NCBI RefSeq assembly: GCF_005405285.1
Contig: NZ_BJDT01000003.1
Span: forward strand, 1 to 64,000
Length of the DNA: 64,000 bases
Source: Weissella sagaensis
GTDB lineage: Bacteria > Bacillota > Bacilli > Lactobacillales > Lactobacillaceae
Reading direction: 5' to 3'
This document shows positions 47,178-56,332 of this stretch, in pieces. How positions within the stretch are numbered: position 1 is the stretch's first letter; each line of letters opens with the position of its first letter. The notes beneath the pieces were generated by a model. The model saw only the letters and a program-made list of their open reading frames with translations. It was not told where the DNA came from and ran no database searches. A program made the position numbers and the translations under genes.

Positions 47178-48125
47178 ATGGACGCATTAGTTAGTAGTAT
47201 TACCGGCGTTTTAATGATCTTAGGTTTGGTTGCCCTAGGATTTTTTTTGGTCAAAGGAGGAATATTTAACGATGATGATGGGCGCATCAGCAATTTTTTA
47301 TCTGGTTTCATTACCAAAGTTGCAATGCCAGCGTACTTAATCGTACATATTCCACAAGACTTTACACCTAAAACATTAATAGCGATGGGCGGAAATCTAT
47401 TTTTTCCCATTGCTAGTATGCTGTTATTACTAGTCTTATCATTTTTTATCGTCAAGTTAATCCATGTAGATCCTAAACATAGGGGGCTTTTTCAGTCATT
47501 ATTGTTTAATTCCAATACAATTACAGTTGGACTACCAGTCAATATGGCCTTATTTGGTACAAAAAGTCTGCCATACATTTTAATTTATTATATGGCGAAT
47601 ACCACTATTTTTTGGACTATTGGTGTTTATATGATTTCTATCGATGGTAATCACAGCAAACACTTCAATTGGCGTGAAACTTTATCAGGTATCTTTAATC
47701 CACCAATGGTTGCGCTAGTCATTTCATTGGCATTTGTATTCTTAAACATTAAATTACCAGCTTTTTTAGTGACAGATTTAACTGAATTAGGTAATACTAA
47801 TGTGCCATTAGCGCTTATCTTTATTGGTTTTGCGATTGCCAAAACACCACGTAAAGACTTGTTACCTAACCTAGAAACAATAACCTTATCTTTAAGTCGA
47901 TTTGTTTTAGCTCCCATAACAATGGCATTGATTATGCTGCCTTTTGATTTACCTGTCTTGCTAAAACAAGTATTCATCGTACAAGCAGCCATGCCTGCGA
48001 TGACCAATGCTGCTATTATGGCATTACATTATAATGCTGACTATAAGTTTGCCTCTATTACCATTACTCAGACAACTTTATTAATGTTAATCGTTATTCC
48101 AATAATTATGTTCATTATTACGTAA
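47178..48125 (+). CDS. AEC family transporter (auxin efflux carrier-like)
   Basis: The 315-residue protein has ten or so helices in the two-halves AEC layout with a conserved FLSGFITKVAMPAYLIVHI near the start, SLLFNSNTITVGLPVNMALF and VFIVQAAMPAMTNAAIMALH. In lactic acid bacteria members move malate or other organic acids; the substrate here is unknown. AGGAAAG lies upstream. Confidence 0.85.
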   Translation: MDALVSSITGVLMILGLVALGFFLVKGGIFNDDDGRISNFLSGFITKVAMPAYLIVHIPQDFTPKTLIAMGGNLFFPIASMLLLLVLSFFIVKLIHVDPKHRGLFQSLLFNSNTITVGLPVNMALFGTKSLPYILIYYMANTTIFWTIGVYMISIDGNHSKHFNWRETLSGIFNPPMVALVISLAFVFLNIKLPAFLVTDLTELGNTNVPLALIFIGFAIAKTPRKDLLPNLETITLSLSRFVLAPITMALIMLPFDLPVLLKQVFIVQAAMPAMTNAAIMALHYNADYKFASITITQTTLLMLIVIPIIMFIIT

Positions 48126-48311
48126 TTTATAAGTACAGACTGTGGTTGTTCTCTCATGAACAACCACTTTTTTTATACAAAATAACATTCAATATACAAT
48201 TTATATGTATATTTTCTCTTTTTTAATCTTTTTTATTGTCATATATTGCATATTTTTACATTTATTGTTAGTATGATGATAACATTATCAAATATTTTTT
48301 TGGGGACTATT

Positions 48312-49733
48312 ATGATGAATACAATACAAACACAGCTTTACTATGCAGACTGGTTAAAAGACTTAAAAAATTTACTAGCAATTCCCTCCGTTCGTGATGA
48401 TGCGTTAGCCACTATAGATGCACCTTATGGTCCAGGACCAAAAGCTGCATTAGATTTCATGATGGCTATTGCTGAGCGTGATGGCTTTGAAAATATTGGC
48501 ACTGTGGGGAACAGAGCTGGTTTTATCTATGTTGGACCAGAAAATGATACACAACCTATTGGTGTCATCGTCCATGTTGATGTGGTTCCCGTTAATGATC
48601 TTGATCAATGGCAAACAGATCCATTTACGCCAACAGTTAAAACAGATAATCACTTATATGCACGCGGTGCTGATGATATGAAGTCAACTGTTATGTTAAC
48701 TTATTATGCAATTAAGGCCATTCAAGATGCAAAAATACCATTGAAACATCAAATCCGTTTTATCATTGGTACCGATGAAGAAAGTGAATGGGCTGATATG
48801 CACCAATATTTTGCAGAAGAGGGTCCTTTGCATTACGGATTTTCTCCTGATGGTTCAGCCAATTTATCATATGGGGAAAAGGGGATTAGTCAATTAGATT
48901 TATACTTTGATTCTTCAAATAATGCTGATAATCCGGTACAACTTTTGAATTTTCATAGCGGTACTGCAACCAATGTGCTTCCTGGGTTTGCAACTGCAAC
49001 GGTAGCTGGTATTGAGGTTGATACATTACAACCACTGTATAATCATTATCTTAAAACGGTAAACTTATCTGGAAATATTAGTGCTGTAGATGATTTTGTG
49101 AAACTTAACTTACAAGGTGTTGCAACCCATGCTGCTCGACCTGAAACTGGTAAAAATGCTGCAACCTACTTAGCTCATTTTTTAAATAACTTTGATTTTA
49201 GTAGCAATGCAACTAAATTTTTACAATTTATTGGTCAGACTCTACATGAAGATCCATTTGGTGAGAAGTCAGGATATGGTAAAGCAGAACCGAAATTAGG
49301 TAAAACTAGTCAAAATATTGGTATTACGGATTTTGTTGCGACTAAAACAGGGCACATCAACCTAAACTTCCGTTATTCATTAGCCTTTAATGAACCCAAA
49401 ACTGTTAAACAAATATTACAAGATGAACCATGGTTATCTAAAATCACGCGTGATCCAGCAGGTTTAACACCACATTATGTTAGTCAGGATAATAAATTGG
49501 TTACTTTATTAGCGCAAGCATATCAATCAATTACAGGTGAGTTACCAAAACAAGGAATTAATGGTGGCGCTTCATTTGGTCGTTTAATGCCTAACGGTGT
49601 CGGCTTTGGTATTATTCCAACATCTGAACCTTCTCTAGCTCATCAAGCTAATGAATCATTTAACTTAGACAACTATGATACAGGTATGCATCTTTTAATT
49701 GCAGAAATCTTAGCACTAGCCGATAACTTATAA
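48312..49733 (+). CDS. pepV: Dipeptidase PepV
   Basis: M20 metallopeptidase that cleaves dipeptides. The 473-residue protein has VIVHVDVVPVND (metal His), ARGADDMKS (bridging Asp), IGTDEESEWADM (catalytic Glu) and a C-terminal NGGASFGRLMPNGVGFG with lid-domain sequence between. TTGGGGAC upstream supports the ATG at 48312 (the next codon is also ATG); the frame open from 48246 would add a non-homologous stretch. Confidence 0.93.
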   Translation: MMNTIQTQLYYADWLKDLKNLLAIPSVRDDALATIDAPYGPGPKAALDFMMAIAERDGFENIGTVGNRAGFIYVGPENDTQPIGVIVHVDVVPVNDLDQWQTDPFTPTVKTDNHLYARGADDMKSTVMLTYYAIKAIQDAKIPLKHQIRFIIGTDEESEWADMHQYFAEEGPLHYGFSPDGSANLSYGEKGISQLDLYFDSSNNADNPVQLLNFHSGTATNVLPGFATATVAGIEVDTLQPLYNHYLKTVNLSGNISAVDDFVKLNLQGVATHAARPETGKNAATYLAHFLNNFDFSSNATKFLQFIGQTLHEDPFGEKSGYGKAEPKLGKTSQNIGITDFVATKTGHINLNFRYSLAFNEPKTVKQILQDEPWLSKITRDPAGLTPHYVSQDNKLVTLLAQAYQSITGELPKQGINGGASFGRLMPNGVGFGIIPTSEPSLAHQANESFNLDNYDTGMHLLIAEILALADNL

Positions 49734-49786
49734 TTAATATTGACCCGCATTAAAACCCATGTCATAATTAAATAACAATTAAATAA

Positions 49787-49877
49787 TTTACTAGGGGAGC
49801 ATTCTGCTGAGACGATTTATTATCGGACCCTTTGAACCTGTTTAGTTAGTGCTAACGAAGGAAAGTAATGGTAAAAT
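49787..49877 (+). promoter_or_regulatory. TPP riboswitch
   Basis: Thi-box elements are clear: GGGGAGC, TGCTGAGA, GACCCTTTGAACCTG, TTAGTTAGTGCTAACG and AAGGAAAGTAATGG. A short P1 pairs TTTAC with GTAAA. Upstream of thiD and followed by a terminator, so thiamine diphosphate binding should cause early termination. Confidence 0.95.
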
Positions 49878-49886
49878 GCGATTTAG

Positions 49887-49927
49887 AACACAGAGACCAG
49901 ATATTTCCTGGTAGCTGTGTTTTTTTA
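49887..49927 (+). terminator. Riboswitch-controlled terminator
   Basis: ACACAG / CTGTGT and ACCAG / CTGGT form one hairpin with a bulge, followed by TTTTTTT. The ThiD ATG lies 23 bases after. Confidence 0.85.
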
Positions 49928-49949
49928 TTGTCATATTTGGGAGGAAATC

Positions 49950-50765
49950 ATGTTAGAAGTACCACAAGTTATTACAATTGCATCAACTGATTCAAGTGGC
50001 GGTGCCGGCATTAATGCTGATTTAAAAACTTTTCACAATCAACAAGTTTATGCCGCAACGATTGTCGTAGGTTTAACTGCTCAAAACACATATGGTGTCC
50101 AAAACCAGTATGCAATTCCAACAGATTTTATTAGTGAACAGTTTAAAAGTATTGCTGATGATTTAAACATCAAAGCTGCCAAAACAGGTGCATTATTAGA
50201 TGCAAATCGTGTTCATATCGTTGCGAAAGAGTGGCGACATTATGAGCTAGGAAAACTAGTGATTGATCCTGTTATGGTAGCTAAAGGTGGGGCGCAATTA
50301 TTAAGCGATGAGGCAATTTCGACGATGATTAACGAATTAATTCCCCAAGCATATTTAATCACACCTAATTTACCTGAAGCCCAAGTTCTTGTTAATCAAA
50401 CTATCATAACAGATGATGATGTTAAGCAAGCTGCCAAAAAAATTCAAAAAATGGGCGCTAAAAACGTCTTAATTAAAGGCGGTCATCGCAGTAATTCTGA
50501 AAACAACTATGCAGATTATATTTTATATGAAGATGGTTCTTTTGAATGGCTCGTCATGCCTGGTGTTAATACAAACCGTACACATGGTACAGGTGATACC
50601 TTATCAGCCTTTATTACGGCCAATTTAGCCAAAGGATATGACCTTAAAATAATTATGCCAAAAGCTAAAAAGTTTACTTATGAAGCCATTCGACAAACAA
50701 TTAATGTTGGTCATGGACACGGACCATTAAATCATTGGGTTAAAACAACCATGGAGAGTGAATAA
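49950..50765 (+). CDS. thiD: HMP/HMP-phosphate kinase ThiD
   Basis: Phosphorylates hydroxymethylpyrimidine for thiamine. The 271-residue protein has IASTDSSGGAGINADLKTF, KTGALLDANRVHIVAK-like substrate loop, VIDPVMVAKGGAQLL and the anion hole THGTGDTLSAFI. GGGAGG precedes the ATG at 49950. No thiC, thiE or thiM is seen, so this is a salvage operon. Coupled to the next gene by a TAATG overlap. Confidence 0.92.
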   Translation: MLEVPQVITIASTDSSGGAGINADLKTFHNQQVYAATIVVGLTAQNTYGVQNQYAIPTDFISEQFKSIADDLNIKAAKTGALLDANRVHIVAKEWRHYELGKLVIDPVMVAKGGAQLLSDEAISTMINELIPQAYLITPNLPEAQVLVNQTIITDDDVKQAAKKIQKMGAKNVLIKGGHRSNSENNYADYILYEDGSFEWLVMPGVNTNRTHGTGDTLSAFITANLAKGYDLKIIMPKAKKFTYEAIRQTINVGHGHGPLNHWVKTTMESE

Positions 50766-51385
50766 TGAAATTTCACAATTATTTATTAAAACAAGCTGAA
50801 CCAATATTAAATGACATTTATCAATCATCATTTGTAAAGGGCATTGGTTTTAATAATTTATCACAGCAACAACGCGATTATTATGTTGCACAAGATAGTT
50901 ATTATACAGATGAATTTAGTCATTTATTTGATTTGACGATTACTAAATTAACAACAGAGCAACAAAGTACACAACCACAAACTTTAGACGAAACAGTAGC
51001 GCATGATGCTCTATTAGCTAGTCCAAATATGCTTAATATCCCACCAGATGATCATAATTTAGCTTATTTAGACCATATGAAAACAGAAATTATGTCTGGT
51101 GACGCAACTAATGCAATGTTGGCTCTATTACCATGTACTGAATCATATCATCTCATTGGTAAGCGTTATTTAAATACGACCGCTCATAACACTTATTCAC
51201 CTTGGTTAGAGTACTACACGAGCTCAGCATACCAAGATTTTACACAGTGGAGTTGGCAAGTTATTGATGCTCAGATACCTGATTGGCAAAAATTACCAGT
51301 AAATGACCAAAAACGTTATTTAAATACTTATTTAACTTCGTATCAGTTTGAATTATCATTTTGGGAACATGCTGCCCAACAATAA
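50765..51385 (+). CDS. tenA: TenA-like thiaminase II
   Basis: Releases HMP from thiamine-degradation products for salvage. The 206-residue all-helical protein has FVKGIGFNNLSQQQRDYYVA, QDSYYTDEFSHLFDL and the catalytic-type LLPCTESYHLIGKRY (Cys in P-C-x-x-x-Y). Acidic residue and Tyr patterns fit TenA. It starts at the stop of thiD under the TPP riboswitch. Confidence 0.88.
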   Translation: MKFHNYLLKQAEPILNDIYQSSFVKGIGFNNLSQQQRDYYVAQDSYYTDEFSHLFDLTITKLTTEQQSTQPQTLDETVAHDALLASPNMLNIPPDDHNLAYLDHMKTEIMSGDATNAMLALLPCTESYHLIGKRYLNTTAHNTYSPWLEYYTSSAYQDFTQWSWQVIDAQIPDWQKLPVNDQKRYLNTYLTSYQFELSFWEHAAQQ

Positions 51386-51443
51386 ACTATGCAATGAATG
51401 CTATAATAAAAATATGTTGATTACAGAAAAGGAGAAAATTTAA

Positions 51444-51743
51444 ATGAATACATTAATTTCAGTCGCAATCGCACCATTTGGTGTTGGTGATGAACTAAGT
51501 AGTTATGTTGATGAAATCATTGGTGTCATTGAAACCTCTGGTCTAACATACAAAACAACAGCTATGGGCACGGAAATGGAAGGTGAATGGACTGATGTGA
51601 TGAATACAGTTCAAAAAGCAATTGAAACATTAACTGATAAGGGTATTCGTGCTTATGTTTCTTTAAACGCTGATATTCGTCCAGGACATACAAATACTAT
51701 TGAAACCAAATTGCAAAAGATTAATCATAAATTAGAAGGTTAA
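51444..51743 (+). CDS. Thiamine-binding protein, MTH1187/YqgV family
   Basis: The 99-residue protein has LISVAIAPFGVGDELSSYVD, SGLTYKTTAMGTEMEGEW, and VSLNADIRPGHTNTI, a ferredoxin-like fold of the MTH1187 (YkoF-related) family which binds thiamine. AAAGGAG precedes the ATG. It ends the riboswitch operon and may serve in thiamine capture or delivery. Confidence 0.85.
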   Translation: MNTLISVAIAPFGVGDELSSYVDEIIGVIETSGLTYKTTAMGTEMEGEWTDVMNTVQKAIETLTDKGIRAYVSLNADIRPGHTNTIETKLQKINHKLEG

Positions 51744-51786
51744 AAATAGCGCTACTAATCTGCCAAATTAGTAGCGCTATTTTTAT
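51744..51786 (+). terminator. Terminator of the thiamine operon
   Basis: AAATAGCGCTACTAAT pairs with ATTAGTAGCGCTATTT, followed by TTATA. Confidence 0.9.
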
Positions 51787-51876
51787 AGTAAAAGCATTTT
51801 TTTCTTTTAATTATATATACATCATGTATATTATTTTACAATAATATTAAAATTCCGCTTTTTTATGCTTTTTTTA

Positions 51877-51925
51877 TAGACAAATCCTAAATTTGGCACT
51901 ATATTAGTAAAGGTAAACGCTTACA
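51877..51925 (+). promoter_or_regulatory. Promoter with cre-like site for the OxlT-like gene
   Basis: TAGACA (51877-51882) and TATATT (51900-51905) are spaced by 17 bases. GGTAAACGCTTACA (51912-51925) directly after matches the CcpA cre consensus except for the first base, so carbon catabolite repression by blocking initiation is likely. Confidence 0.6.
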
Positions 51926-51971
51926 CACAAGCGTTCGCAATTATTTTAAGGGTTTAGGAGATTTTTTTATT

Positions 51972-53246
51972 ATGCAAACTACAATGTCGTCATCAAAGGG
52001 GCAGCCAAAAGTTGTTAATCGTTGGCTAGTCATCTTTGGTACTATTCTTGTGCAATTGGGTGTGGGAACTTTTTATGCATGGAGCATTTTTAATACCCCA
52101 ATATTACAAATGTTTGATCAATTAGTTATTGACGTTAAAACAGGTAATCCTGCTGCCGTTCAACCTCATCTGGGTTCAATTTCACTTATTTTTTCAATTG
52201 GGGCATTATCATTATCATTATCAACTATTTTTGTGGGTACGCTAGTTAAAAAATTTGGTGTTCGTAAGGTGACGATTACGGCAGGAATTATATTTGGATT
52301 AGCAACAATTATTGCATCAAGAGTTAATTCGGCAGATCAACTATGGCTATACTACGCTTCTGTTGGCGTTATGCTAGGGGCAGCTGATGGAATTGCTTAT
52401 ATGGCAACTCTTTCAAATGCTATTAAGTGGTTCCCTGAAAAAACAGGATTAATTTCAGGTATTTCTGTTGCTTTCTATGGTTTGGGTTCATTTATTTTTA
52501 AATACATTGATTCAGCTATTTTAGGCGATAACATTGTCCATAACTTACCATATGCTTTAATTGGTTGGGGTGTGTTATCAATGCTACTAATTGTTGGTGG
52601 TGCAATGCTTATTCATGATGCACCTGAAATCAAGACGACAAATGCCACAGACGATCCAACTCATCACGAATTTACAACTCGTGAGATGCTTCGCACACCG
52701 CAAGCTTATCTATTATTCATTACCTTGTTAACAATTTCTTTGTCAGTTTACCTAACTGGAATTGCAGCTAATTTGGGAACCAACTTAGCTGGATTAGACA
52801 TTGCACAAGCTACGAATATTGTTGCTTTAGTTGCAATTGCTAATACTGTTGGTCGTTTCGTAATTGGATCATTATCTGATAAATTTGGTCGTAAGCCAAT
52901 GTTTATTCTTTCATACGCTGTTACATTTATTGCAGTTGCAACATTAGCATTTAGTAGTCATTTGAGCGTTCCAGTATTCTATACAGCCATGATGGCAGTT
53001 GGTTTCTTCTTCGGTGGAACAATTACAGTTTATCCTACAATGGCCGGTGATTACTTTGGGCTAAAGAATCATAGTCAAAATTATTCTTTGATTTATCAAG
53101 GATTTGGTTTTGGAAGTTTAGCTGGTGCTGTTATTCTTTCATTAGCTGGCGGAAATCTATCTGTTGTCTTTAATGTTTATCTTGTGATGTTGGTTATTTC
53201 ATTACTAATTTGGTTATTCATTAAAAAGCCAGTTTATCGTGGTTAA
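51972..53246 (+). CDS. OxlT-like MFS antiporter
   Basis: The 424-residue protein has twelve helices with the OxlT-type N-terminus (VNRWLVIFGTILVQLGVGT, FYAWSIFNTPILQMF), the NAIKWFPEKTGLISGI and GRFVIGSLSDKFGRKPMF motifs. Members exchange oxalate/formate or other carboxylates; the substrate here is open. A cre-like site lies in its promoter. TTTAGGAG precedes the ATG. Confidence 0.85.
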   Translation: MQTTMSSSKGQPKVVNRWLVIFGTILVQLGVGTFYAWSIFNTPILQMFDQLVIDVKTGNPAAVQPHLGSISLIFSIGALSLSLSTIFVGTLVKKFGVRKVTITAGIIFGLATIIASRVNSADQLWLYYASVGVMLGAADGIAYMATLSNAIKWFPEKTGLISGISVAFYGLGSFIFKYIDSAILGDNIVHNLPYALIGWGVLSMLLIVGGAMLIHDAPEIKTTNATDDPTHHEFTTREMLRTPQAYLLFITLLTISLSVYLTGIAANLGTNLAGLDIAQATNIVALVAIANTVGRFVIGSLSDKFGRKPMFILSYAVTFIAVATLAFSSHLSVPVFYTAMMAVGFFFGGTITVYPTMAGDYFGLKNHSQNYSLIYQGFGFGSLAGAVILSLAGGNLSVVFNVYLVMLVISLLIWLFIKKPVYRG

Positions 53247-53315
53247 TTAATTTATATAATATAAAACTTCTACGTCAAATAGCGTGAAAAATCGCAAAAT
53301 TGTCCAGAAGAAATA

Positions 53316-53360
53316 AAGCTTATGAATTTAACAATTTTGTTAGATTCATAAGCTTTTTTA
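53316..53360 (+). terminator. Terminator of the OxlT-like gene
   Basis: AAAGCTTATGAATTTAACA pairs with GTTAGATTCATAAGCTTT, followed by TTTTA. Confidence 0.85.
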
Positions 53361-53539
53361 GTTAGTAAATCCATAAAATTAGCATTTAATAATCCTATTC
53401 GTTGCTTGCCATCTTCTGACCATATTTTATTAGGCGGCCTATCTCCAAGTAGTAATCTAATAATGCGTAACGGCTTTGTAATTAACGTTGTGTAATTTAC
53501 CTAAGTGTAGGGGGGTATCATATATCTATAGTTGCCATA

Positions 53540-53601
53540 TTAAAACTATCCTCATTGCTACGACCATTTGAAGCAAAAGTTTACCGTTATACACAATTAT
53601 A
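53540..53601 (+). pseudogene. 3' remnant of a GH13 alpha-glucosidase
   Basis: A frame reads LRPFEAKVYRYTQL and stops at 53599-53601. The intact glucosidase on the opposite strand ends VLRPFEAKVYRYTK. The DNA of this end (about 42 bases, CTACGACCATTTGAAGC on) is almost identical to that at the intact gene's 3' end. Only the last ~14 codons survive, in inverted orientation. A small hairpin (53601-53636) with T run follows, possibly its old terminator. Confidence 0.65.
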
Positions 53602-53636
53602 AAAAGCTATTTTTATGAAAAAAAGGTAGCTTTTTA
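53601..53636 (+). terminator. Hairpin after glucosidase remnant
   Basis: AAAAAGCTA pairs with TAGCTTTTT around an A/T-rich loop; probably the terminator of the lost gene. Confidence 0.5.
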
Positions 53637-53721
53637 TATGTTATTTCTTGTATAATATCATTTGTGATAAGCTTTGATTCAAAATAATTATTTTAGATGA
53701 TATTTCAATAGGAGATTTTTT

Positions 53722-54516
53722 ATGTCAACACAAACAAAAAAAGGACATTTGTTCCAGTTAACAACCTTTGATATTAAAGTTATTGGTTTAATTTTAATGG
53801 TCATTGACCATTTTCATCAAACTTTTGCGCCACTAGGTGCACCTAATTGGTTAGATTGGTTTGGTCGTCCTGTCGCAACATTATTCTTTTTCACAACCGT
53901 TCTTGGCTATTCATACACGCATAGTAAAAAGGGGTATATGCTTCGCCTATATATTAGCATGGTTGTAATGGCAATTTTAATGAATCTAACACAACATATT
54001 ATTGGTTTTGAACAAGTACAACTAATTAATAATATTTTCCGTGATTTATTTATTGGAACGATTTTTATGGCTGGTATTGATCAATTCGAAAAAGTAAAAC
54101 AAGGACAGGCAGCTAAACATATTGCACTTGGTATTGCACTATTCTTAATACCATTTTTGTTATCAGTCATTATGTTACCTCTCATGTCATCAGCCGGTTC
54201 AACTGGTCAAATGTTACTTATGCAAGTCTTGCTTGCATTAAACCCAGCCATTCTACTAGCAGAAAACAGTATTATGGTACTCCTAATTCCTGTACTGTAC
54301 ATTTTTCGTAATGTTCGTTGGGCACAATTATTAAGCATTGCTGTTGTGGCGCTTATTTACGGTTTGCTAGGATTGTCACAATGGATAATGATTTTTGCTA
54401 TTATCCCGATTGCATTATACAGTGGGGCAAAGGGACGCGGTATGAAGTACTTCTTCTATATTTTCTATCCAGCCCATATCATTATTCTATACGCACTTGC
54501 CGCATGGCTTTATTAA
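53722..54516 (+). CDS. TraX family membrane protein
   Basis: The 264-residue protein has about eight helices with the TraX start TTFDIKVIGLILMVIDHFHQ and WLDWFGRPVATLFFFTTVLG, YIFRNVRWAQLLSI and the end FFYIFYPAHIIILYAL. TraX acetylates pilin in F plasmid, but chromosomal members in Firmicutes have unknown roles; the fold is acyltransferase-like. AGGAG precedes the ATG. Confidence 0.8.
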   Translation: MSTQTKKGHLFQLTTFDIKVIGLILMVIDHFHQTFAPLGAPNWLDWFGRPVATLFFFTTVLGYSYTHSKKGYMLRLYISMVVMAILMNLTQHIIGFEQVQLINNIFRDLFIGTIFMAGIDQFEKVKQGQAAKHIALGIALFLIPFLLSVIMLPLMSSAGSTGQMLLMQVLLALNPAILLAENSIMVLLIPVLYIFRNVRWAQLLSIAVVALIYGLLGLSQWIMIFAIIPIALYSGAKGRGMKYFFYIFYPAHIIILYALAAWLY

Positions 54517-54524
54517 TTAATTGC

Positions 54525-54571
54525 AAAAAAGTAAGCAATACACGACATTTTGTCATGTATTGCTTACTTTT
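54525..54571. terminator. Bidirectional terminator between TraX-like gene and glucosidase
   Basis: AAAAGTAAGCAATACA pairs with TGTATTGCTTACTTTT around an inner GAC/GTC stem, with A and T runs on either side for the convergent genes. Confidence 0.9.
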
Positions 54572-54583
54572 ATTTATATATAA

Positions 54584-56269
54584 CTATTTTGTATAACGGT
54601 AAACTTTTGCTTCAAATGGTCGTAGTACTGAACCTTGATCGTCCTTATAATTACTGATCAATACTTCTGCATTTTCAGGAACTTCATACTCACGTGTTTG
54701 TTCGTTCTCAGTAAAGTTATTAATAACTAATAACTCTTCATTATCACCGACACGCTTATAAGCGTAGACTTCAGCATCTTCTGGATCTAATAATTGGTAG
54801 TGACCTGTTGTGATAATTGGTAAGTCATGACGCAATTGAATCAACTTTTGATAGTAATAGAATACTGAATCCTCATCAGACAATGCAGCTTCTACGTTAA
54901 TTTCATCGAAATTATTATTCATCTTTAGCCAAGGCGTACCATCGGTAAAGCCAGCATTCTTACCATCAGTCCATTGCATTGGGGTACGTGCGTTATCACG
55001 ACCTTTATAATGAACATACTGTAGCAAAGTATCATCGTCAATCAAGTGTTCTTTATTAACCAGATATTCACGAGCATTTAAGATTTCAATGTCATTAAAG
55101 TCATCCCAGCCTAAGTTATAAGCATTTGTCATCCCAATTTCTTCACCTTGATAAATATAAGGAGTTCCTTGCATAAAGTGTAGGAGGGTAGCTGCCATTT
55201 TAGCTGATACAACACGGAATTCAGGCTTATCACTTCCATAACGGCTAACCGCACGTGGTTGATCATGATTATTCCAGTATAGTGAATTCCATGCTTTGCC
55301 ATCCAATTCATATTGCCATTTGCTTAAGTTTTCCTTTAGCTTAGGTAATGAAACACGTTCATCATACCACTTACCTAAGGCATCATTTGGATTACCATCT
55401 AATTCAACGTGCTCGAATTGGAATACCATGTTTAGTTCTGAACCATCATTAGTAGCATATTGCTTGGCATTCTCAATATCAACACCAGATGCTTCACCAA
55501 CCGTCATCATATCAGCGTTATTCAATACCTTATCACGCATTTCTTGCAAGTATTGGTGAACGCGAGGACCGTTAGCAACAGCATGATTTGAGTTACCATA
55601 TACATCACCTTCAGGCACTTTTCCATCAGGGTAACCATCAGGCTTTGAAATCAAAGAGATAACATCCATACGGAAACCGTCAATTCCCTTATCAACCCAC
55701 CAATTCATCATATCCCAAATAGTATCACGCAACTTTGGGTTTTCCCAATTCAAATCAGGTTGTCCCTCAGCAAAGAGGTGAAGGTAGTATTGCCCGGTTT
55801 CTTCATCAAACTTCCATGCAGAACCTGAGAAGAATGATCCCCAGTTATTTGGTTCATGACCATCAACAGGGTCACGCCAAATATAGAAATCACGTTTATC
55901 ATTATCTTTGCTTGAACGACTCTCAATAAACCATTGATGTTGGTCAGAAGAGTGGTTAACAACCAAATCCATTACAATTTTCAAGCCACGATCATGTGCT
56001 GCTGCCAGCAAGCGATCAAATTCTGCCATGTCACCGAACTCAGGGTTAATACTTTGGTAATCAGAAATATCATAACCATTATCCTTGTTTGGTGATTCAT
56101 AAACAGGGTTTAGCCAGATAACATCAGCACCTAACTTCTTAACATAGTCTAGATGTTGTTCAACACCCTTCAAATCACCAATACCATCATTATTAGTATC
56201 TTGGAATGAACGAGGGTAGATTTGATAAACAACGGCCTTTTGCCACCACTTAATATTTTCTTCTGTCAT
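54584..56269 (-). CDS. Oligo-1,6-glucosidase-like alpha-glucosidase (GH13)
   Basis: Hydrolyses alpha-glucosides in the cytoplasm. The 561-residue protein has KAVVYQIYPRSFQDTNNDG, GYDISDYQSINPEFG, VMDLVVNHSSDQH, GFRMDVISLI with the nucleophile D202, TVGEASGV with acid/base E259 and NNHDQPR with D336. Residue 203 is Val, which in GH13 subfamily 31 goes with alpha-1,6 (isomaltose-type) rather than alpha-1,4 preference. It lies 60 bases after the transporter in the same direction. AGGAGGTC precedes the ATG. Confidence 0.9.
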   Translation of the reverse strand: MTEENIKWWQKAVVYQIYPRSFQDTNNDGIGDLKGVEQHLDYVKKLGADVIWLNPVYESPNKDNGYDISDYQSINPEFGDMAEFDRLLAAAHDRGLKIVMDLVVNHSSDQHQWFIESRSSKDNDKRDFYIWRDPVDGHEPNNWGSFFSGSAWKFDEETGQYYLHLFAEGQPDLNWENPKLRDTIWDMMNWWVDKGIDGFRMDVISLISKPDGYPDGKVPEGDVYGNSNHAVANGPRVHQYLQEMRDKVLNNADMMTVGEASGVDIENAKQYATNDGSELNMVFQFEHVELDGNPNDALGKWYDERVSLPKLKENLSKWQYELDGKAWNSLYWNNHDQPRAVSRYGSDKPEFRVVSAKMAATLLHFMQGTPYIYQGEEIGMTNAYNLGWDDFNDIEILNAREYLVNKEHLIDDDTLLQYVHYKGRDNARTPMQWTDGKNAGFTDGTPWLKMNNNFDEINVEAALSDEDSVFYYYQKLIQLRHDLPIITTGHYQLLDPEDAEVYAYKRVGDNEELLVINNFTENEQTREYEVPENAEVLISNYKDDQGSVLRPFEAKVYRYTK

Positions 56270-56332
56270 TATGACCTCCTATAAAATCATTGTATTAATA
56301 AACTATTTTTACACTATATAATATAACACTGC

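Noticed and set aside
48246-48311. Longer start for PepV with a hydrophobic N-terminus
   Set aside because: No ribosome site there; TTGGGGAC fits the ATG at 48312, and PepV is cytoplasmic.
51912-51945. Second cre site after the OxlT-like promoter (ACAAGCGTTCGCA)
   Set aside because: Too many departures from the cre consensus to call apart from the site at 51912-51925.
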